Source of the DNA: JBBPYR01 sp038199755
GTDB lineage: Bacteria; Chloroflexota; Ktedonobacteria; Ktedonobacterales; Ktedonobacteraceae
Length of the DNA stretch: 59,222 nt
Assembly: GCA_038199755.1 (NCBI GenBank)
Contig: JBBPYR010000149.1
Coordinates: forward strand, 1 to 59,222
Reading direction: 5' to 3'
Under the pieces are notes generated by a model. The model was given only the letters and a program-made list of their open reading frames with translations, was not told the origin of the DNA and searched no databases. Each line of letters opens with the position of its first letter. Positions within the stretch are counted from its first letter, which is position 1. Both the position numbers and the translations under genes were made by a program. Positions 24,621 through 33,424 of the stretch are shown piece by piece.

Positions 24621-26243
24621 TTATTTTTGTAGCATTTCTTCATACAGCGCACGAATAGCACGCTCCTGTTCCTGGTATAATCTATCCTGTTGTAATTCTA
24701 CAACGGTGGAAGTCGCGCTGCAAGCAAGCATTAACTGCTTCGCACGCTCGCTGATTGGCCCTTTCTGCCTTGCCGTGCAATGTGGGATGGGAAGAGAGGC
24801 TAACACATGCTGCTCAATTTGTGGCTGCACCCATTTATAGGCCGTGTAGAGTGTATACACATACTCTTGTAACAAGTGCGAATTGAGCAATGCCAGCAAG
24901 AAATACAGCTCATTTTCATCAACCTCTGCTGTACGTGCAAACAGCATGTAGAGCGTTTGCAACACCACATGTCCCTGTAGATCAAGAGCTGCCTGCAACC
25001 GCGCGGTACTTTTTACTACCAGCAATTTGGGGGCGAGATAGCGGTCGAGCAGTTTTTGTAGCACGTGTTGCGCTATCCAGCATGGTGGTGGCGTAGTCAG
25101 ACTATAGCTTTGCACATCGACACCGCCACGCAAAACAGGATACCATTGTTGCTCATCGCAAGGCCGTTGCGTCTGCAATAACGGGCTTTCCTTGCCTAAT
25201 TCCTCGCCGCGACGAATAGTCACCAATTCCCCAAGCGGGACAAAATGAGCAGTGGAACGTGCCTCTTCAGTCGTCCAACACTGCTGTAAACCGTTCAGCA
25301 GTGTATCCTGATGTGTTGTAAGCAAATAGCGCAATTCCGCCCCAGGTTGCTGTTCAAACAAATACTGAGGCACGTCGTGCGGTAATGTTGGCGTGGAGAG
25401 GGATACCGCCCATTTTTCGCGCACCCAGGCCACCTGATGATGGCGCGCTGGAGCATGTTTTTGCGCGATGACCACCACAGCTCCAACATGTGCGGCAAAG
25501 ACGCCTGAGAGGTGCCACAGATGATGAAGCGTTGTTTGCGCCAACAAGCGTTGTCGCTCTCGTGTAGCATTCGCACGCACCAATACAGGGTCGGGCAATA
25601 CCAGTGCCAGCCAACCATTTGGCCGCACCACACGTACAGCTAAGTCCAGAAACAGCAAATAGCTATCAGCTTGCCCGCGTCCCTGCGTCGAACGATAGCC
25701 GCTTAAATCAGTATTTTTCGCAGCCAGATAGGGTGGATTCGCCAGAAATAGATCGACACCATCCTCCGCATTTTCCCCCCATTGCAACGCCAGCCCATCG
25801 GCTTGATGTATCTGAAAGTGGGCAGCCGTATGTTCTCTCGTGCGATCCACAGCCTCGGCATCCCCCTCCCCAACAGCGCCAGAAAGCGGCAATCTTGCCT
25901 GTGTCAGCAGTTCATGCAACTGCATCTCCGCCAGAAAACAAGCCACTGGGTCGGGATCAAGCCCCCACAGCATGCCTTGCACCGATAACGCAATAGCGGT
26001 AGGCGAGAGGGAAAGGCGTTCACCAGAGGCAATCAGGCGACGAGCGGCACTTACAAGAAAATTTCCACTGCCACAGGCGGGGTCAAACACGCGTAGCATC
26101 TGCAAATCATGCTCGGGCGTATAGACACAGGCATCCAGAATACGTTCAACCAGTTGAGGAGGAGTGGAAAAATGACCACGCAGCTTGCGCTCTCGCACTG
26201 ATAGGCTGGCCTCGTACCAACCCAACGCGTTATTCACTTCCAT
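24621..26243 (-). CDS. orphan N6-adenine-type DNA methyltransferase (type II gamma-class-like)
   Basis: A ~540-residue methyltransferase. GHFSTPPQLVERIL, the SAM-binding motif FDPACGSGNFLVSAARRL and the catalytic motif FLANPPYLAAKN are typical of gamma-class N6-adenine methylases. The C-terminal ~180 residues (LGELVTIRRGEELGKES, WYPVLRGG, then late NSHLLQEYVYTLY) resemble the target-recognition domain of TaqI or Eco57I enzymes. No nuclease motif or adjacent restriction gene is visible, so it is an orphan or a type IIG relic. The start is uncertain: 26243 overlaps the end of the RNase III gene by 14 bases and suggests translational coupling, while 26273 would overlap by 44. Confidence 0.85.
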   Translation of the reverse strand: MEVNNALGWYEASLSVRERKLRGHFSTPPQLVERILDACVYTPEHDLQMLRVFDPACGSGNFLVSAARRLIASGERLSLSPTAIALSVQGMLWGLDPDPVACFLAEMQLHELLTQARLPLSGAVGEGDAEAVDRTREHTAAHFQIHQADGLALQWGENAEDGVDLFLANPPYLAAKNTDLSGYRSTQGRGQADSYLLFLDLAVRVVRPNGWLALVLPDPVLVRANATRERQRLLAQTTLHHLWHLSGVFAAHVGAVVVIAQKHAPARHHQVAWVREKWAVSLSTPTLPHDVPQYLFEQQPGAELRYLLTTHQDTLLNGLQQCWTTEEARSTAHFVPLGELVTIRRGEELGKESPLLQTQRPCDEQQWYPVLRGGVDVQSYSLTTPPPCWIAQHVLQKLLDRYLAPKLLVVKSTARLQAALDLQGHVVLQTLYMLFARTAEVDENELYFLLALLNSHLLQEYVYTLYTAYKWVQPQIEQHVLASLPIPHCTARQKGPISERAKQLMLACSATSTVVELQQDRLYQEQERAIRALYEEMLQK

Positions 26244-26973
26244 GCACGGGTGAAGGCCCATCCTTTTTCGCATTATACAGCAACTCTAAGGCCTCTCGTG
26301 CCGCCAGACGACCCGCCTCCTTAATACTTGAGGCTCTACCCATACCTAAGAGGGTATCATGCTCGAACACCCCCACCAGGAAAACACGATCATTGTTGCG
26401 CCCACTCTGATCTAACACCCGATAACGCGGCAGGCTACCCGAGCGCTGTAATACAATCTTTTGCAGTCGCCCCTTGGGATTATTGTCCAGCGTTTGTTCG
26501 CTAATTAACGCCACCACAGGTAAAATCGTACGCTCCACAAACGCTCGTGCGCTTTCTGGTCCCTGGTCGATATGGATAGCACCCACAATAGCCTCTAGCA
26601 CATCGGCGCACAGTGAATCGCGGGAACGATCATTGAACGTACGTAAATTGGCAATATCAACACAGATGAAGGGGAACAGACCAAGCTCCTGCCCAATTCT
26701 GGCGAAGACACGACGACTCACGGCCTCAGACTTGAGAGCAGTCATCTCTCCCTCTGAAGCTTCGGGAAATGTACGATAAATATGCTCTACTACATGCGCA
26801 CCAATGATCGCATCGCCCAGAAATTCGAGTGTATCATAGGAGTCGCGCACGGCAGTTTCTGGGCAGCACGAGTGATGCGTGACCGCACGTAGCAACAACT
26901 CGCGATCATGAAATGTTACCTGTAGCAGCTTTTCTAATGCATCAATCTTTTCCGTTGGGTCCGTTTCTTCCAT
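26230..26973 (-). CDS. rnc: ribonuclease III
   Basis: A 247-residue RNase III. The signature YDTLEFLGDAIIG (near 40-52) carries the catalytic acidic residues, and SDRV-like DVLEAIVGAIHID the second acidic cluster. A double-stranded RNA-binding domain (NPKGRLQKIVLQ ... GRASSIKEAGRLAAREALELL) ends the protein. It processes rRNA and other structured RNAs. TATAAT on the minus strand (26983-26988) lies only about ten bases before the ATG, so the transcript could be leaderless. Usual neighbours such as fabD, acpP or smc are absent; instead its 3' end overlaps the methyltransferase gene. Confidence 0.93.
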   Translation of the reverse strand: MEETDPTEKIDALEKLLQVTFHDRELLLRAVTHHSCCPETAVRDSYDTLEFLGDAIIGAHVVEHIYRTFPEASEGEMTALKSEAVSRRVFARIGQELGLFPFICVDIANLRTFNDRSRDSLCADVLEAIVGAIHIDQGPESARAFVERTILPVVALISEQTLDNNPKGRLQKIVLQRSGSLPRYRVLDQSGRNNDRVFLVGVFEHDTLLGMGRASSIKEAGRLAAREALELLYNAKKDGPSPVHGSE

Positions 26974-27333
26974 ATGTTCTTTATTATAGCATGAAGATTA
27001 GTCTCTATGGCGACGCAAAAACATCGATTTCAGCCTCTACTCACAGATGTGATAATATAGGCCATCTATAGTTTACATAGCCTTTGAAGGAGATATCCAT
27101 TATGCAAGAGGCTACGGTATCTCAGCTTATTCCTTACCGTCGAGCGTTTCCGGCCAGAGGACAAGGGTCAGGTATAGCATCACCTGCACCCATTTTCTTT
27201 TAGCATACACGAGCTCACTACGTTATAATAGCAATTAGGGATAATGTAAACAGTATGCAGCAACTGCGTCTAACCAAAAAGCGTATATATTGACAGAAAA
27301 CATGCGCATCACAGATACGAATTGGATAACTAC
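26974..27333 (+). other. 360-bp intergenic region with one short frame
   Basis: Divergent region between rnc and the CopC/CopD gene. It holds a 33-codon frame with a strong ribosome binding site (27102-27203), a TATAAT at 27224-27229 without a good -35, and a TTGACA at 27292-27297 about 37 bases before the CopCD start. Nothing else recognisable was seen. Confidence 0.5.
27102..27203 (+). CDS. possible 33-residue peptide with strong ribosome binding site
   Basis: An ATG at 27102 follows GAAGGAGATATCCATT, an excellent Shine-Dalgarno sequence at about eight bases. The predicted peptide begins MQEATVSQLIPYRRAFPARG and ends APIFF. It has no membrane span or recognisable motif. It could be a small regulatory peptide or leader, a decayed gene start, or chance. 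Only the ribosome binding site supports it. Confidence 0.3.
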   Translation: MQEATVSQLIPYRRAFPARGQGSGIASPAPIFF

Positions 27334-29349
27334 ATGAGACTTTTTTTTCGTATGAGCATTGCCCAGCGTGTCATAACAATAGCATGCTTGTTGGCCATGG
27401 CTCTCCTTTTTTTATTTCCGATGACAAGCGAGGCCCACGCCATCTTGCTACGCTCCGATCCCAGTGCCGATGCCGTGCTCTCGACGGCCCCCACACAGGT
27501 ACGCATGTGGTTTAGCGAAGACCTAAACCCGACCTATAGCACCGCAGTGGTAGTCGACACCTCCAACAAGCGCGTCGATCTTAAAAATGCACAGATTGCA
27601 GTCGCTGATAAGCGTGAAATGGATGTAAGCTTGCAGCCGAACCTGCCATCAGCTGCCTATGTGGTGTTATGGCGCACCCAATCCGCTGATGATGGCCACA
27701 TTTTGCGCGGCTCGTTCATCTTCAAGGTGGAAACCGTAGATGGCATCATACCCACCTTTAATGGCTCATTGCCGGGACAGGATGCCCTCGGTGGCTCAAC
27801 CTCAAATAGCCTTGCCACAGGCCAGCTTGATGGCTCAACCGGCCTTCTTCTGCTCATGGTCACACTTGCTGACCTGGGGGTTGTCTTCTGGTTTGGCGCA
27901 CAACTCTGGCATACCTTCGTACTACAAATGGTCGATGAGCAGGAGGACGTGCAACACACCATTTACCAACGGACCGAACGCCGCTTTGAACGCCGCTTCG
28001 CCCTTCCCGCCCTGTTCCTGATGCTGATCGCCAATATCGGCGTTCTAGTCGGGCAGGCACTCTCGCTCACAGGTGGACAACTAGGCCAGGCACTTTCCCC
28101 TGCCCTGCTCACAGGTTTAGTCACCACCGGCCAATTTGGCACCTTCTGGATTATGCGCGAAGTAGTGCTGCTGCTGGCAATTGCGCTAGCACTCTATACA
28201 TTCCTAGCAAAACGCAACATCCCTTGGCTGGATGGCCTCATTCCCTGGCTCAATCTTCTGCTCGGCCTCGCGCTCTTGCTTGCCATGACCTTATCTGGTC
28301 ATGCAGCGGCGGCTGATAGCAATATCGTGATCTATTCCGTCCTGGTTGACTGGCTGCATCTGCTAGCGGCTTCACTCTGGATTGGCGGAATGATGTACCT
28401 GGCTACCAGCTACTTACCAATCCTTAAAAATATGCCGCTCATGGAACAGACAAAGTCACTCTTGGCAACGTTACCGCGCTACTCGCCGTTGGCAATAGCG
28501 GGCGTTCTCATCATGTCGATCAGTGGGCCATTTAACGCGACCGTCCATTTTCTCTCGTGGCAACAACTACTTTCGACAGCCTACGGACGCACCCTGGATA
28601 TCAAAGTATTGCTTGTAGGCGCAATTCTGCTCACCAGTGCCTTCCATGTCGGCCTTTTGCGTCCACGCCTAGCCAAAAGCTATCAGCAATATACTGCACA
28701 GATAAACGTAGACGAAACATCCAAGGCACCTCTTACAGCGAGTGCGAGCAAACGTGAGCAAAAAGAAGGCCGTGGCTCACGGGGCGTCTTCAGTGCGGTA
28801 GCGCAACTCGTGAAGGTGCCCGAAGGACCTGTAGAGCAGGATACGCAACAGTTAGCAACGACGATTGACCAGCAGACCCGCAAACTCACACGCATACTCA
28901 ATTATGAGCCAGTATTAGGGGTAGCGGTCCTGCTCTGCACGGGCTTGTTGACCATTTTCGCCGGGACATTACAGCCAATCAGCAAACCAGCGGCTGCACC
29001 GCCTACAATTAAACCCTATATCACGACCATCACGACCACCGACAAAAAATTCACACTTAACGTCAAGGTTTCGCCGGACCGCTTCGGTCCCAACGTTTTT
29101 ACTGTGACAGTAATGGATAGCAAAGGCCAACCAGTGCCAGCAGGTCAAGTAGGCGTCTCGCTCTACACCACCATGCTCGATATGGACATGGGGACCAGCC
29201 CTGGCCTCAATCTGCAACCAGACGGGAAGGGACATTTCACCGGCACAGGTGATCTTGAGATGCCCGGTAACTGGGCACTGCGTGTTCAACTACGCACGCT
29301 GGACAACACGCTACACGAAGCCAATTTTCATTTCTACGCACCATCCTGA
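27334..29349 (+). CDS. CopC-CopD fusion copper-handling membrane protein
   Basis: A ~671-residue protein. A signal peptide ends near SEAHA, and the exposed His begins a CopC domain (AHAILLRSDPSADAVLS, VRMWFSEDL, then DDGHILRGSFIFKV), a periplasmic copper-binding fold. Eight or more membrane segments of a CopD domain follow (about 170-480, e.g. VDWLHLLAASLWIGGMMYL). A charged cytoplasmic loop (around 470-530), another membrane span and a C-terminal outer domain (KFTLNVKVSPDRFGPNVFTV ... MLDMDMGTSPGLNL) that recalls YtkA/FixH-like folds complete it. YcnJ-type fusions import or bind copper. The start is uncertain; ATG at 27334 or 27352 lacks a clear ribosome binding site. It leads a set with two beta-propeller proteins. 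Confidence 0.85.
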   Translation: MRLFFRMSIAQRVITIACLLAMALLFLFPMTSEAHAILLRSDPSADAVLSTAPTQVRMWFSEDLNPTYSTAVVVDTSNKRVDLKNAQIAVADKREMDVSLQPNLPSAAYVVLWRTQSADDGHILRGSFIFKVETVDGIIPTFNGSLPGQDALGGSTSNSLATGQLDGSTGLLLLMVTLADLGVVFWFGAQLWHTFVLQMVDEQEDVQHTIYQRTERRFERRFALPALFLMLIANIGVLVGQALSLTGGQLGQALSPALLTGLVTTGQFGTFWIMREVVLLLAIALALYTFLAKRNIPWLDGLIPWLNLLLGLALLLAMTLSGHAAAADSNIVIYSVLVDWLHLLAASLWIGGMMYLATSYLPILKNMPLMEQTKSLLATLPRYSPLAIAGVLIMSISGPFNATVHFLSWQQLLSTAYGRTLDIKVLLVGAILLTSAFHVGLLRPRLAKSYQQYTAQINVDETSKAPLTASASKREQKEGRGSRGVFSAVAQLVKVPEGPVEQDTQQLATTIDQQTRKLTRILNYEPVLGVAVLLCTGLLTIFAGTLQPISKPAAAPPTIKPYITTITTTDKKFTLNVKVSPDRFGPNVFTVTVMDSKGQPVPAGQVGVSLYTTMLDMDMGTSPGLNLQPDGKGHFTGTGDLEMPGNWALRVQLRTLDNTLHEANFHFYAPS

Positions 29350-29409
29350 TAGTCACAACACAGCCCTGTATAGGGAGATTATCACTCATCACACATAGGT
29401 TGAATAAAA

Positions 29410-30492
29410 ATGATAAAACAGAAACAAATACCATGGCCACTACTGCTTACACTACTTGCGCTGCTCCTCTGGCTCAGTGCATGTGGCAGTAGCAGTACTG
29501 ACACCTCAAATCAGACGGCAACACCCACGGCGGCTCCTGTCAATGGCTTTGGAGCCGCCTCGAATCATGTTCATTCGATCCTGGCATTGCCAAATCATGT
29601 ATTAGTGTTGGCGACACACTACGGCGTGTATTACTCTAATACAAGCGGCTCAACATGGCAGCAGACCTCTGGTGGACCTGGACAGTTGATGCAAGGCTTG
29701 ATGGATTACACGCTCGTCGCCAGTTCCCTCAATACACAACGCCTGTTCGTACTTACGCAACCCTCGCTGAATCCGCATACAGGCATTGTGGGGCTCTACA
29801 CCAGTGCCGACCAGGGACGCACCTGGAAATTATCTACGCCAGCGTCCAGCGTCAGCACTGGTTACATCTTCACAGAAGAGGCAGGCAATAGCAGCCCCGA
29901 TCAGGTGTACATCTATTTGCGTGAGCAGGGAGCCAACGGCCTCAAGGTGAGCATGGACGATGGACAACATTTCGCCAGCACGTCAGCGTTGCCCTTCGGC
30001 AGCATCTCACGCATCATGGCCGTTCCTAGTGAACCGGGCCATGTTCTCATTGCCAGTAGCGACGGCATGGCCAGCAGCAGCGATGGCGGCAAGCACTGGC
30101 AGATCATGAAGGGCATCACCGGCGGCATCTTTGAATTCGCCACCGCTGGCCCGCACAGTCCCATCTATGCATCAGGTGACGAAGGCATCTACGCATCCAA
30201 AGATGACGGCAAGAGCTTCACACTCGTTAATAACGGTGCCTCCTATGGCTCGTTGACGGTCTCACAGGCACAAACCCAGATCATCTATGGCAGAACAGGC
30301 ACGACGGTCTATCGTAGTTCGGATGGCGGCAAGAGCTGGAGTCCGCTTCCACACATCGCAGGCAATCTGGCATATTTGGCCGCAGATCCAGCAAACGCCA
30401 CCCAGGTCTACCTTGCGCTCTCCTATCCCACCGCCGTCTATAGCTTCGGACAGAGCGGCACCACCTGGTCATCACTGACACCAAAGGCATAA
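29410..30492 (+). CDS. secreted lipoprotein with BNR/sialidase-like beta-propeller
   Basis: A 360-residue lipoprotein. A hydrophobic signal ends in the lipobox LSAC (LLWLSACGSSSTD), followed by a Thr/Ala linker. The rest shows repeated Asp-box-like motifs (TSADQGRTWK, SMDDGQHF, SSDGGKHW, SKDDGKSF, SSDGGKSW) at ~45-60 residue spacing, the pattern of BNR/Ycf48-like propellers. Such proteins often assist assembly of, or bind, membrane complexes. It lies between CopCD and a second propeller protein. A specific function is not readable. Confidence 0.83.
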   Translation: MIKQKQIPWPLLLTLLALLLWLSACGSSSTDTSNQTATPTAAPVNGFGAASNHVHSILALPNHVLVLATHYGVYYSNTSGSTWQQTSGGPGQLMQGLMDYTLVASSLNTQRLFVLTQPSLNPHTGIVGLYTSADQGRTWKLSTPASSVSTGYIFTEEAGNSSPDQVYIYLREQGANGLKVSMDDGQHFASTSALPFGSISRIMAVPSEPGHVLIASSDGMASSSDGGKHWQIMKGITGGIFEFATAGPHSPIYASGDEGIYASKDDGKSFTLVNNGASYGSLTVSQAQTQIIYGRTGTTVYRSSDGGKSWSPLPHIAGNLAYLAADPANATQVYLALSYPTAVYSFGQSGTTWSSLTPKA

Positions 30493-30513
30493 GGGAAAGG
30501 AGAAGCTTACATA

Positions 30514-31758
30514 ATGCTATTTGACCACAATTCCGTAGGGACCAGATTTATCGCGTCCCCACGGCGCAATTCATTGCGCGAAATTCATAAAATACCCACG
30601 CTACATCTTCTGAGGGACGCGATAAATCTGGTCCCTACGCTGATCTTTACGATGCTATGCAGTACCCTACTGAGCATCATCTTCATGCCAACCGCCCATG
30701 CCGATGGCGGCGCGCCCAATCTGGCCTACGTGTCAGGGTCGGCTCAGGGCGTCAGCGTCATCGATGTTGCACAGCAGAAGGTAACGCAGACCATTTCAGC
30801 CTCGGGCGACCCGCACATGGTCCTGCTCAGCACCGATGCGCGTTTCCTCTTCATCACCGAGCCACAACTGGGACACCTGCGCATCGTCGCCGCCAAAACT
30901 GGTGCCACCATCTGCACGGCGAACATTGGCGGTCAGCCCTCGCTGCTGGCAATCGACGCCACCGCAAATACACTCTATGTGGCCGGAAACGGAGCCGCCA
31001 GCGTGACAGCCCTTGATCCCACCAATTGCACTGTCAAGCACGTATTTCAAACCACGGGCAACGTCTACGGTCTGGCGGTGGCTACCGTAGCCTCAAGCAT
31101 CGGTGGTAGCACAGGCGACCAGCTCTGGGTGGCCGATGACCAGTTACAGGTCTTTGATACCGCCAAACTCCAGCAGATTAGTAGCTTGGCCATCACTGGC
31201 GAACCACACTATGTGGCTATTCCAGCTGGTGCCACCGTCTACGTAACTACGCGTACAGGCAGTGTGATGGCAATAGACCTCAGCACCCACAAAGTGATAC
31301 CGCTCATCACAGGTGGCAGCTATGGCCCGATGGATTATGATGCCACTACAGGAGAGGTATACGTTCCCGACGCGAAAGACAACCAGTTAGTAGTGTTGGC
31401 TCCGGTCAACTCCGGTTTCAGCCCGCCACACGAGCCGAGCCGCATCCTGCACCTAAAAGCCGCACCAGAGTCAATCGCCATCACCAGCGATGGCCAACTC
31501 GGCTTTGCCGCCCTGCAAAACGGTACAGTGGCGATGATCGACGTGCCGGGTCGTCAGGTTGTCAACAGCTTCTCCATCGGGGGCAATCCGCGTTTCGTCA
31601 TCACGGGCCTCTATCCGCCCGTCCTCGGCACAACACCGCAGCAAGCGAATATCTACGGCACCGTTCTCAACATCGCCGCCTACATCTTTGTCATCGCCCT
31701 CTTCATCGTGCCCATCATCCTCTTCAGACGCTACTCCAAAGCTGCCAACAAAAAATAA
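30514..31758 (+). CDS. YncE-like YVTN-repeat beta-propeller, C-terminally membrane-anchored
   Basis: A 414-residue protein. YVTN-type repeats (NLAYVSGSAQGVSVIDVAQQ, NTLYVAGNGAASVTALD, TVYVTTRTGSVMAIDL, GEVYVPDAKDNQLVVL, LGFAALQNGTVAMIDV) build a seven-blade-like propeller. A hydrophobic helix near residues 388-405 (IYGTVLNIAAYIFVIALFIV) anchors the C-terminus. An internal signal-like segment (LCSTLLSIIFMPTAHA) ends about residue 63. Between the ATG at 30514, which has AAAGGAG 11 bases upstream, and that signal lies a palindromic repeat (30535-30638) translated in frame, so the mature signal sits ~45 residues downstream of the start. Its link to copper genes is by position only. A bidirectional terminator follows. 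Confidence 0.82.
   Translation: MLFDHNSVGTRFIASPRRNSLREIHKIPTLHLLRDAINLVPTLIFTMLCSTLLSIIFMPTAHADGGAPNLAYVSGSAQGVSVIDVAQQKVTQTISASGDPHMVLLSTDARFLFITEPQLGHLRIVAAKTGATICTANIGGQPSLLAIDATANTLYVAGNGAASVTALDPTNCTVKHVFQTTGNVYGLAVATVASSIGGSTGDQLWVADDQLQVFDTAKLQQISSLAITGEPHYVAIPAGATVYVTTRTGSVMAIDLSTHKVIPLITGGSYGPMDYDATTGEVYVPDAKDNQLVVLAPVNSGFSPPHEPSRILHLKAAPESIAITSDGQLGFAALQNGTVAMIDVPGRQVVNSFSIGGNPRFVITGLYPPVLGTTPQQANIYGTVLNIAAYIFVIALFIVPIILFRRYSKAANKK
30535..30638. repeat. 104-bp palindromic repeat inside the YncE-like gene
   Basis: Two perfect 25-base inverted arms (30535-30559 and 30614-30638; left arm begins GTAGGGACCAGATTTATC) flank 54 bases of spacer. Close relatives of both arms occur at 57900-57927 and 58004-58029, so this belongs to a dispersed family, probably a non-autonomous REP- or MITE-like element. 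No target duplication is evident. It is in frame with the host gene, adding about 35 residues. Confidence 0.8.
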
Positions 31759-31789
31759 ATTGTGAGAGGATGAGCTTCTCTCACAATTT
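31757..31789. terminator. bidirectional rho-independent terminator
   Basis: A perfect 12-base stem (31757-31768 and 31778-31789, AAATTGTGAGAG and complement) with a 9-base loop lies between converging genes. Because it overlaps the stop codon of the YncE-like gene and is flanked by A-rich and T-rich runs, it can serve both strands. Confidence 0.85.
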
Positions 31790-31807
31790 ATTTCATATCG
31801 TTCTCCC

Positions 31808-32158
31808 TTAGTGTTCTCGTCGCTCTTTGAGAAACTGCTCAACCGCAGCAACCACGGTTGAAGGTGCAGGAAGTCTTTCCGCTCGCTTTTTGTGAGCAAA
31901 CCAGAACCACCAAACGAAGCCTTCTCGATGAGATGAGTCTTGCGTGCAACCCCTCGGTCGTGAGTATTCTCCGCGAGGAGAGGGAGCGGTGCTGCATTGA
32001 GAGCAGACCAACGTATATCTCTGCCCTCCCGCCATCCCGGCAGGAGCAAGCAACGAGATGAGATGGCGTTCACAGATGGCGGCACCACATCGTTGACAGA
32101 GAGCACATGCAAAATTGGTCATGGTTGGTGATGCATTGAAGCAAAAGTAACACTTCAT
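31808..32158 (-). CDS. DUF2180-like small zinc-finger protein
   Basis: A 116-residue protein. MKCYFC at the N-terminus, CALCQRCGAAICERH and later VCSQC supply three pairs of cysteines plus a histidine, arranged like the small cysteine-rich DUF2180/treble-clef proteins. The remaining half is basic, ending AVEQFLKERREH. Zinc binding is very likely; function is unknown. Its start overlaps the stop of the antiporter gene (ATGA at 32155-32158), so the two are translationally coupled and share the riboswitch-controlled transcript. Confidence 0.65.
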   Translation of the reverse strand: MKCYFCFNASPTMTNFACALCQRCGAAICERHLISLLAPAGMAGGQRYTLVCSQCSTAPSPRGEYSRPRGCTQDSSHREGFVWWFWFAHKKRAERLPAPSTVVAAVEQFLKERREH

Positions 32159-33366
32159 ATTTGCGGCTCCGTTTCCTGCGGCACGCTGAGAACCGCATCT
32201 TCCTCGGCACGAACATTCACCTCAGTCGTTCTCTCCGCGGTCAGCATCGGTTGCTGCTTGGGTAAAAACCACTTCTGAGCAATGAAGGTCGGGATAACCG
32301 CCGAACCGATGACCACAGTCACAAGAACAGTATATTGGCTCTGATTAATAATCCCATGTGTTAGACCATAGAGCGCGGAGATGCTGCCGAAAGTGAGTCC
32401 CGTGGACATAAGCAGTGTTGTGTAGTTTCCCTCACGTGGCTTCAGCCGGAACAGTCGGGTGAGCGGCCAGACCCCCAGGAATTTCGCACTTACCTTGATG
32501 GCAAGCAGCACTACAATAAGTCCAATCCCTGCAAGCAAGGCAGGAACAGAAACCAGCGTTCCCGCTTTAATGAAAAAGAACGGCGTGAGCAAGGCAAAGG
32601 CAAGACTACAAATGCGGAATACCAGGACCCGATCACGCACGAAGACGCCAGCAACGATCAAGCCAACTAGATAGGCGGGAAGGACCGCTTCCGATTGGGC
32701 TGTAGTCGCCAGAGCACCTAACACGAAGAGGATCAAGAAGAGAAACTTCACCTCCACCTCGCTCACACGCCCTCCCCATGTTCCAATGACCCAGCGTGTA
32801 ATCAACGGCAATTTCCACAAGACAGCGACCGTCACGACAAGGAACACGAGCAGCCAGAGATTGAAACTGGCAAACAGCACTCCTAACGCCAGAACTGTAC
32901 CGAAGTCAGTAACAAAGCAAGCTGCAAGGATAAGCTTGCCAAGTTCTGTCTCATTGAGTCCCGTCTCTACCATTACGGCATACACAACCGCTACTGAGGT
33001 TGTCGAAAGAGCGATGCCAGCAATCTCAGCAGCATGAAGGTTCCAATGGACCACAAATGCGGCAAAGGCGAACGCTGCCACGAATGGGAAAAGAAAAGAA
33101 ATGCTTCCCAAAGCAAGGCTGGTCGTAAGATGCTTACGAAAGGAGACAGGATCAATCTCAGCTCCCGCGAGAAAGGTAAGCAAGACCGAGCCGAAGCTTG
33201 CAAGAAAGTCAATCCAGGGAGTGGTGTGAAAGCCAAGATAGTTGCCTGCAATCACCCCTAAGCAAATTTCTACCAGAGCGACCGAGATGCCAAAGCGGAT
33301 CGAGATGAGACTGGCAAGCAAGGCAACTGCCATCCAAACTGCTGCGATGAACCAAATGGTGTCCAA
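32155..33366 (-). CDS. CPA2-type cation:proton antiporter under fluoride riboswitch control
   Basis: A 403-residue membrane protein with about 12 hydrophobic segments, of the monovalent cation:proton antiporter-2 (Kef/Nap-like) type: VEICLGVIAGNYLGF, FLAGAEIDPVSFRK and GIALSTTSVAVVYAV are conserved family blocks. The cytoplasmic TrkA-N domain of Kef channels is absent. The TTG at 33366 was chosen because GGAGG lies nine bases upstream; longer frames to 33459 read back through the riboswitch terminator and are not credible. The leader carries a fluoride-type riboswitch with attenuator. Antiporters are among the gene classes reported under such riboswitches, so a role in fluoride or acid-linked ion stress is likely. 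Confidence 0.88.
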   Translation of the reverse strand: MDTIWFIAAVWMAVALLASLISIRFGISVALVEICLGVIAGNYLGFHTTPWIDFLASFGSVLLTFLAGAEIDPVSFRKHLTTSLALGSISFLFPFVAAFAFAAFVVHWNLHAAEIAGIALSTTSVAVVYAVMVETGLNETELGKLILAACFVTDFGTVLALGVLFASFNLWLLVFLVVTVAVLWKLPLITRWVIGTWGGRVSEVEVKFLFLILFVLGALATTAQSEAVLPAYLVGLIVAGVFVRDRVLVFRICSLAFALLTPFFFIKAGTLVSVPALLAGIGLIVVLLAIKVSAKFLGVWPLTRLFRLKPREGNYTTLLMSTGLTFGSISALYGLTHGIINQSQYTVLVTVVIGSAVIPTFIAQKWFLPKQQPMLTAERTTEVNVRAEEDAVLSVPQETEPQI

Positions 33367-33424
33367 TACTCTTTTCCTCCATCTAACGTGTGAGCAAACA
33401 GGGGCGCAAAAGCCAGAAGGAGGC

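Noticed and set aside
30652..30720. Alternative start of the YncE-like gene directly at its signal segment
   Set aside because: It has no ribosome binding site, whereas the ATG at 30514 follows AAAGGAG. It remains possible if the repeat blocks the first start.
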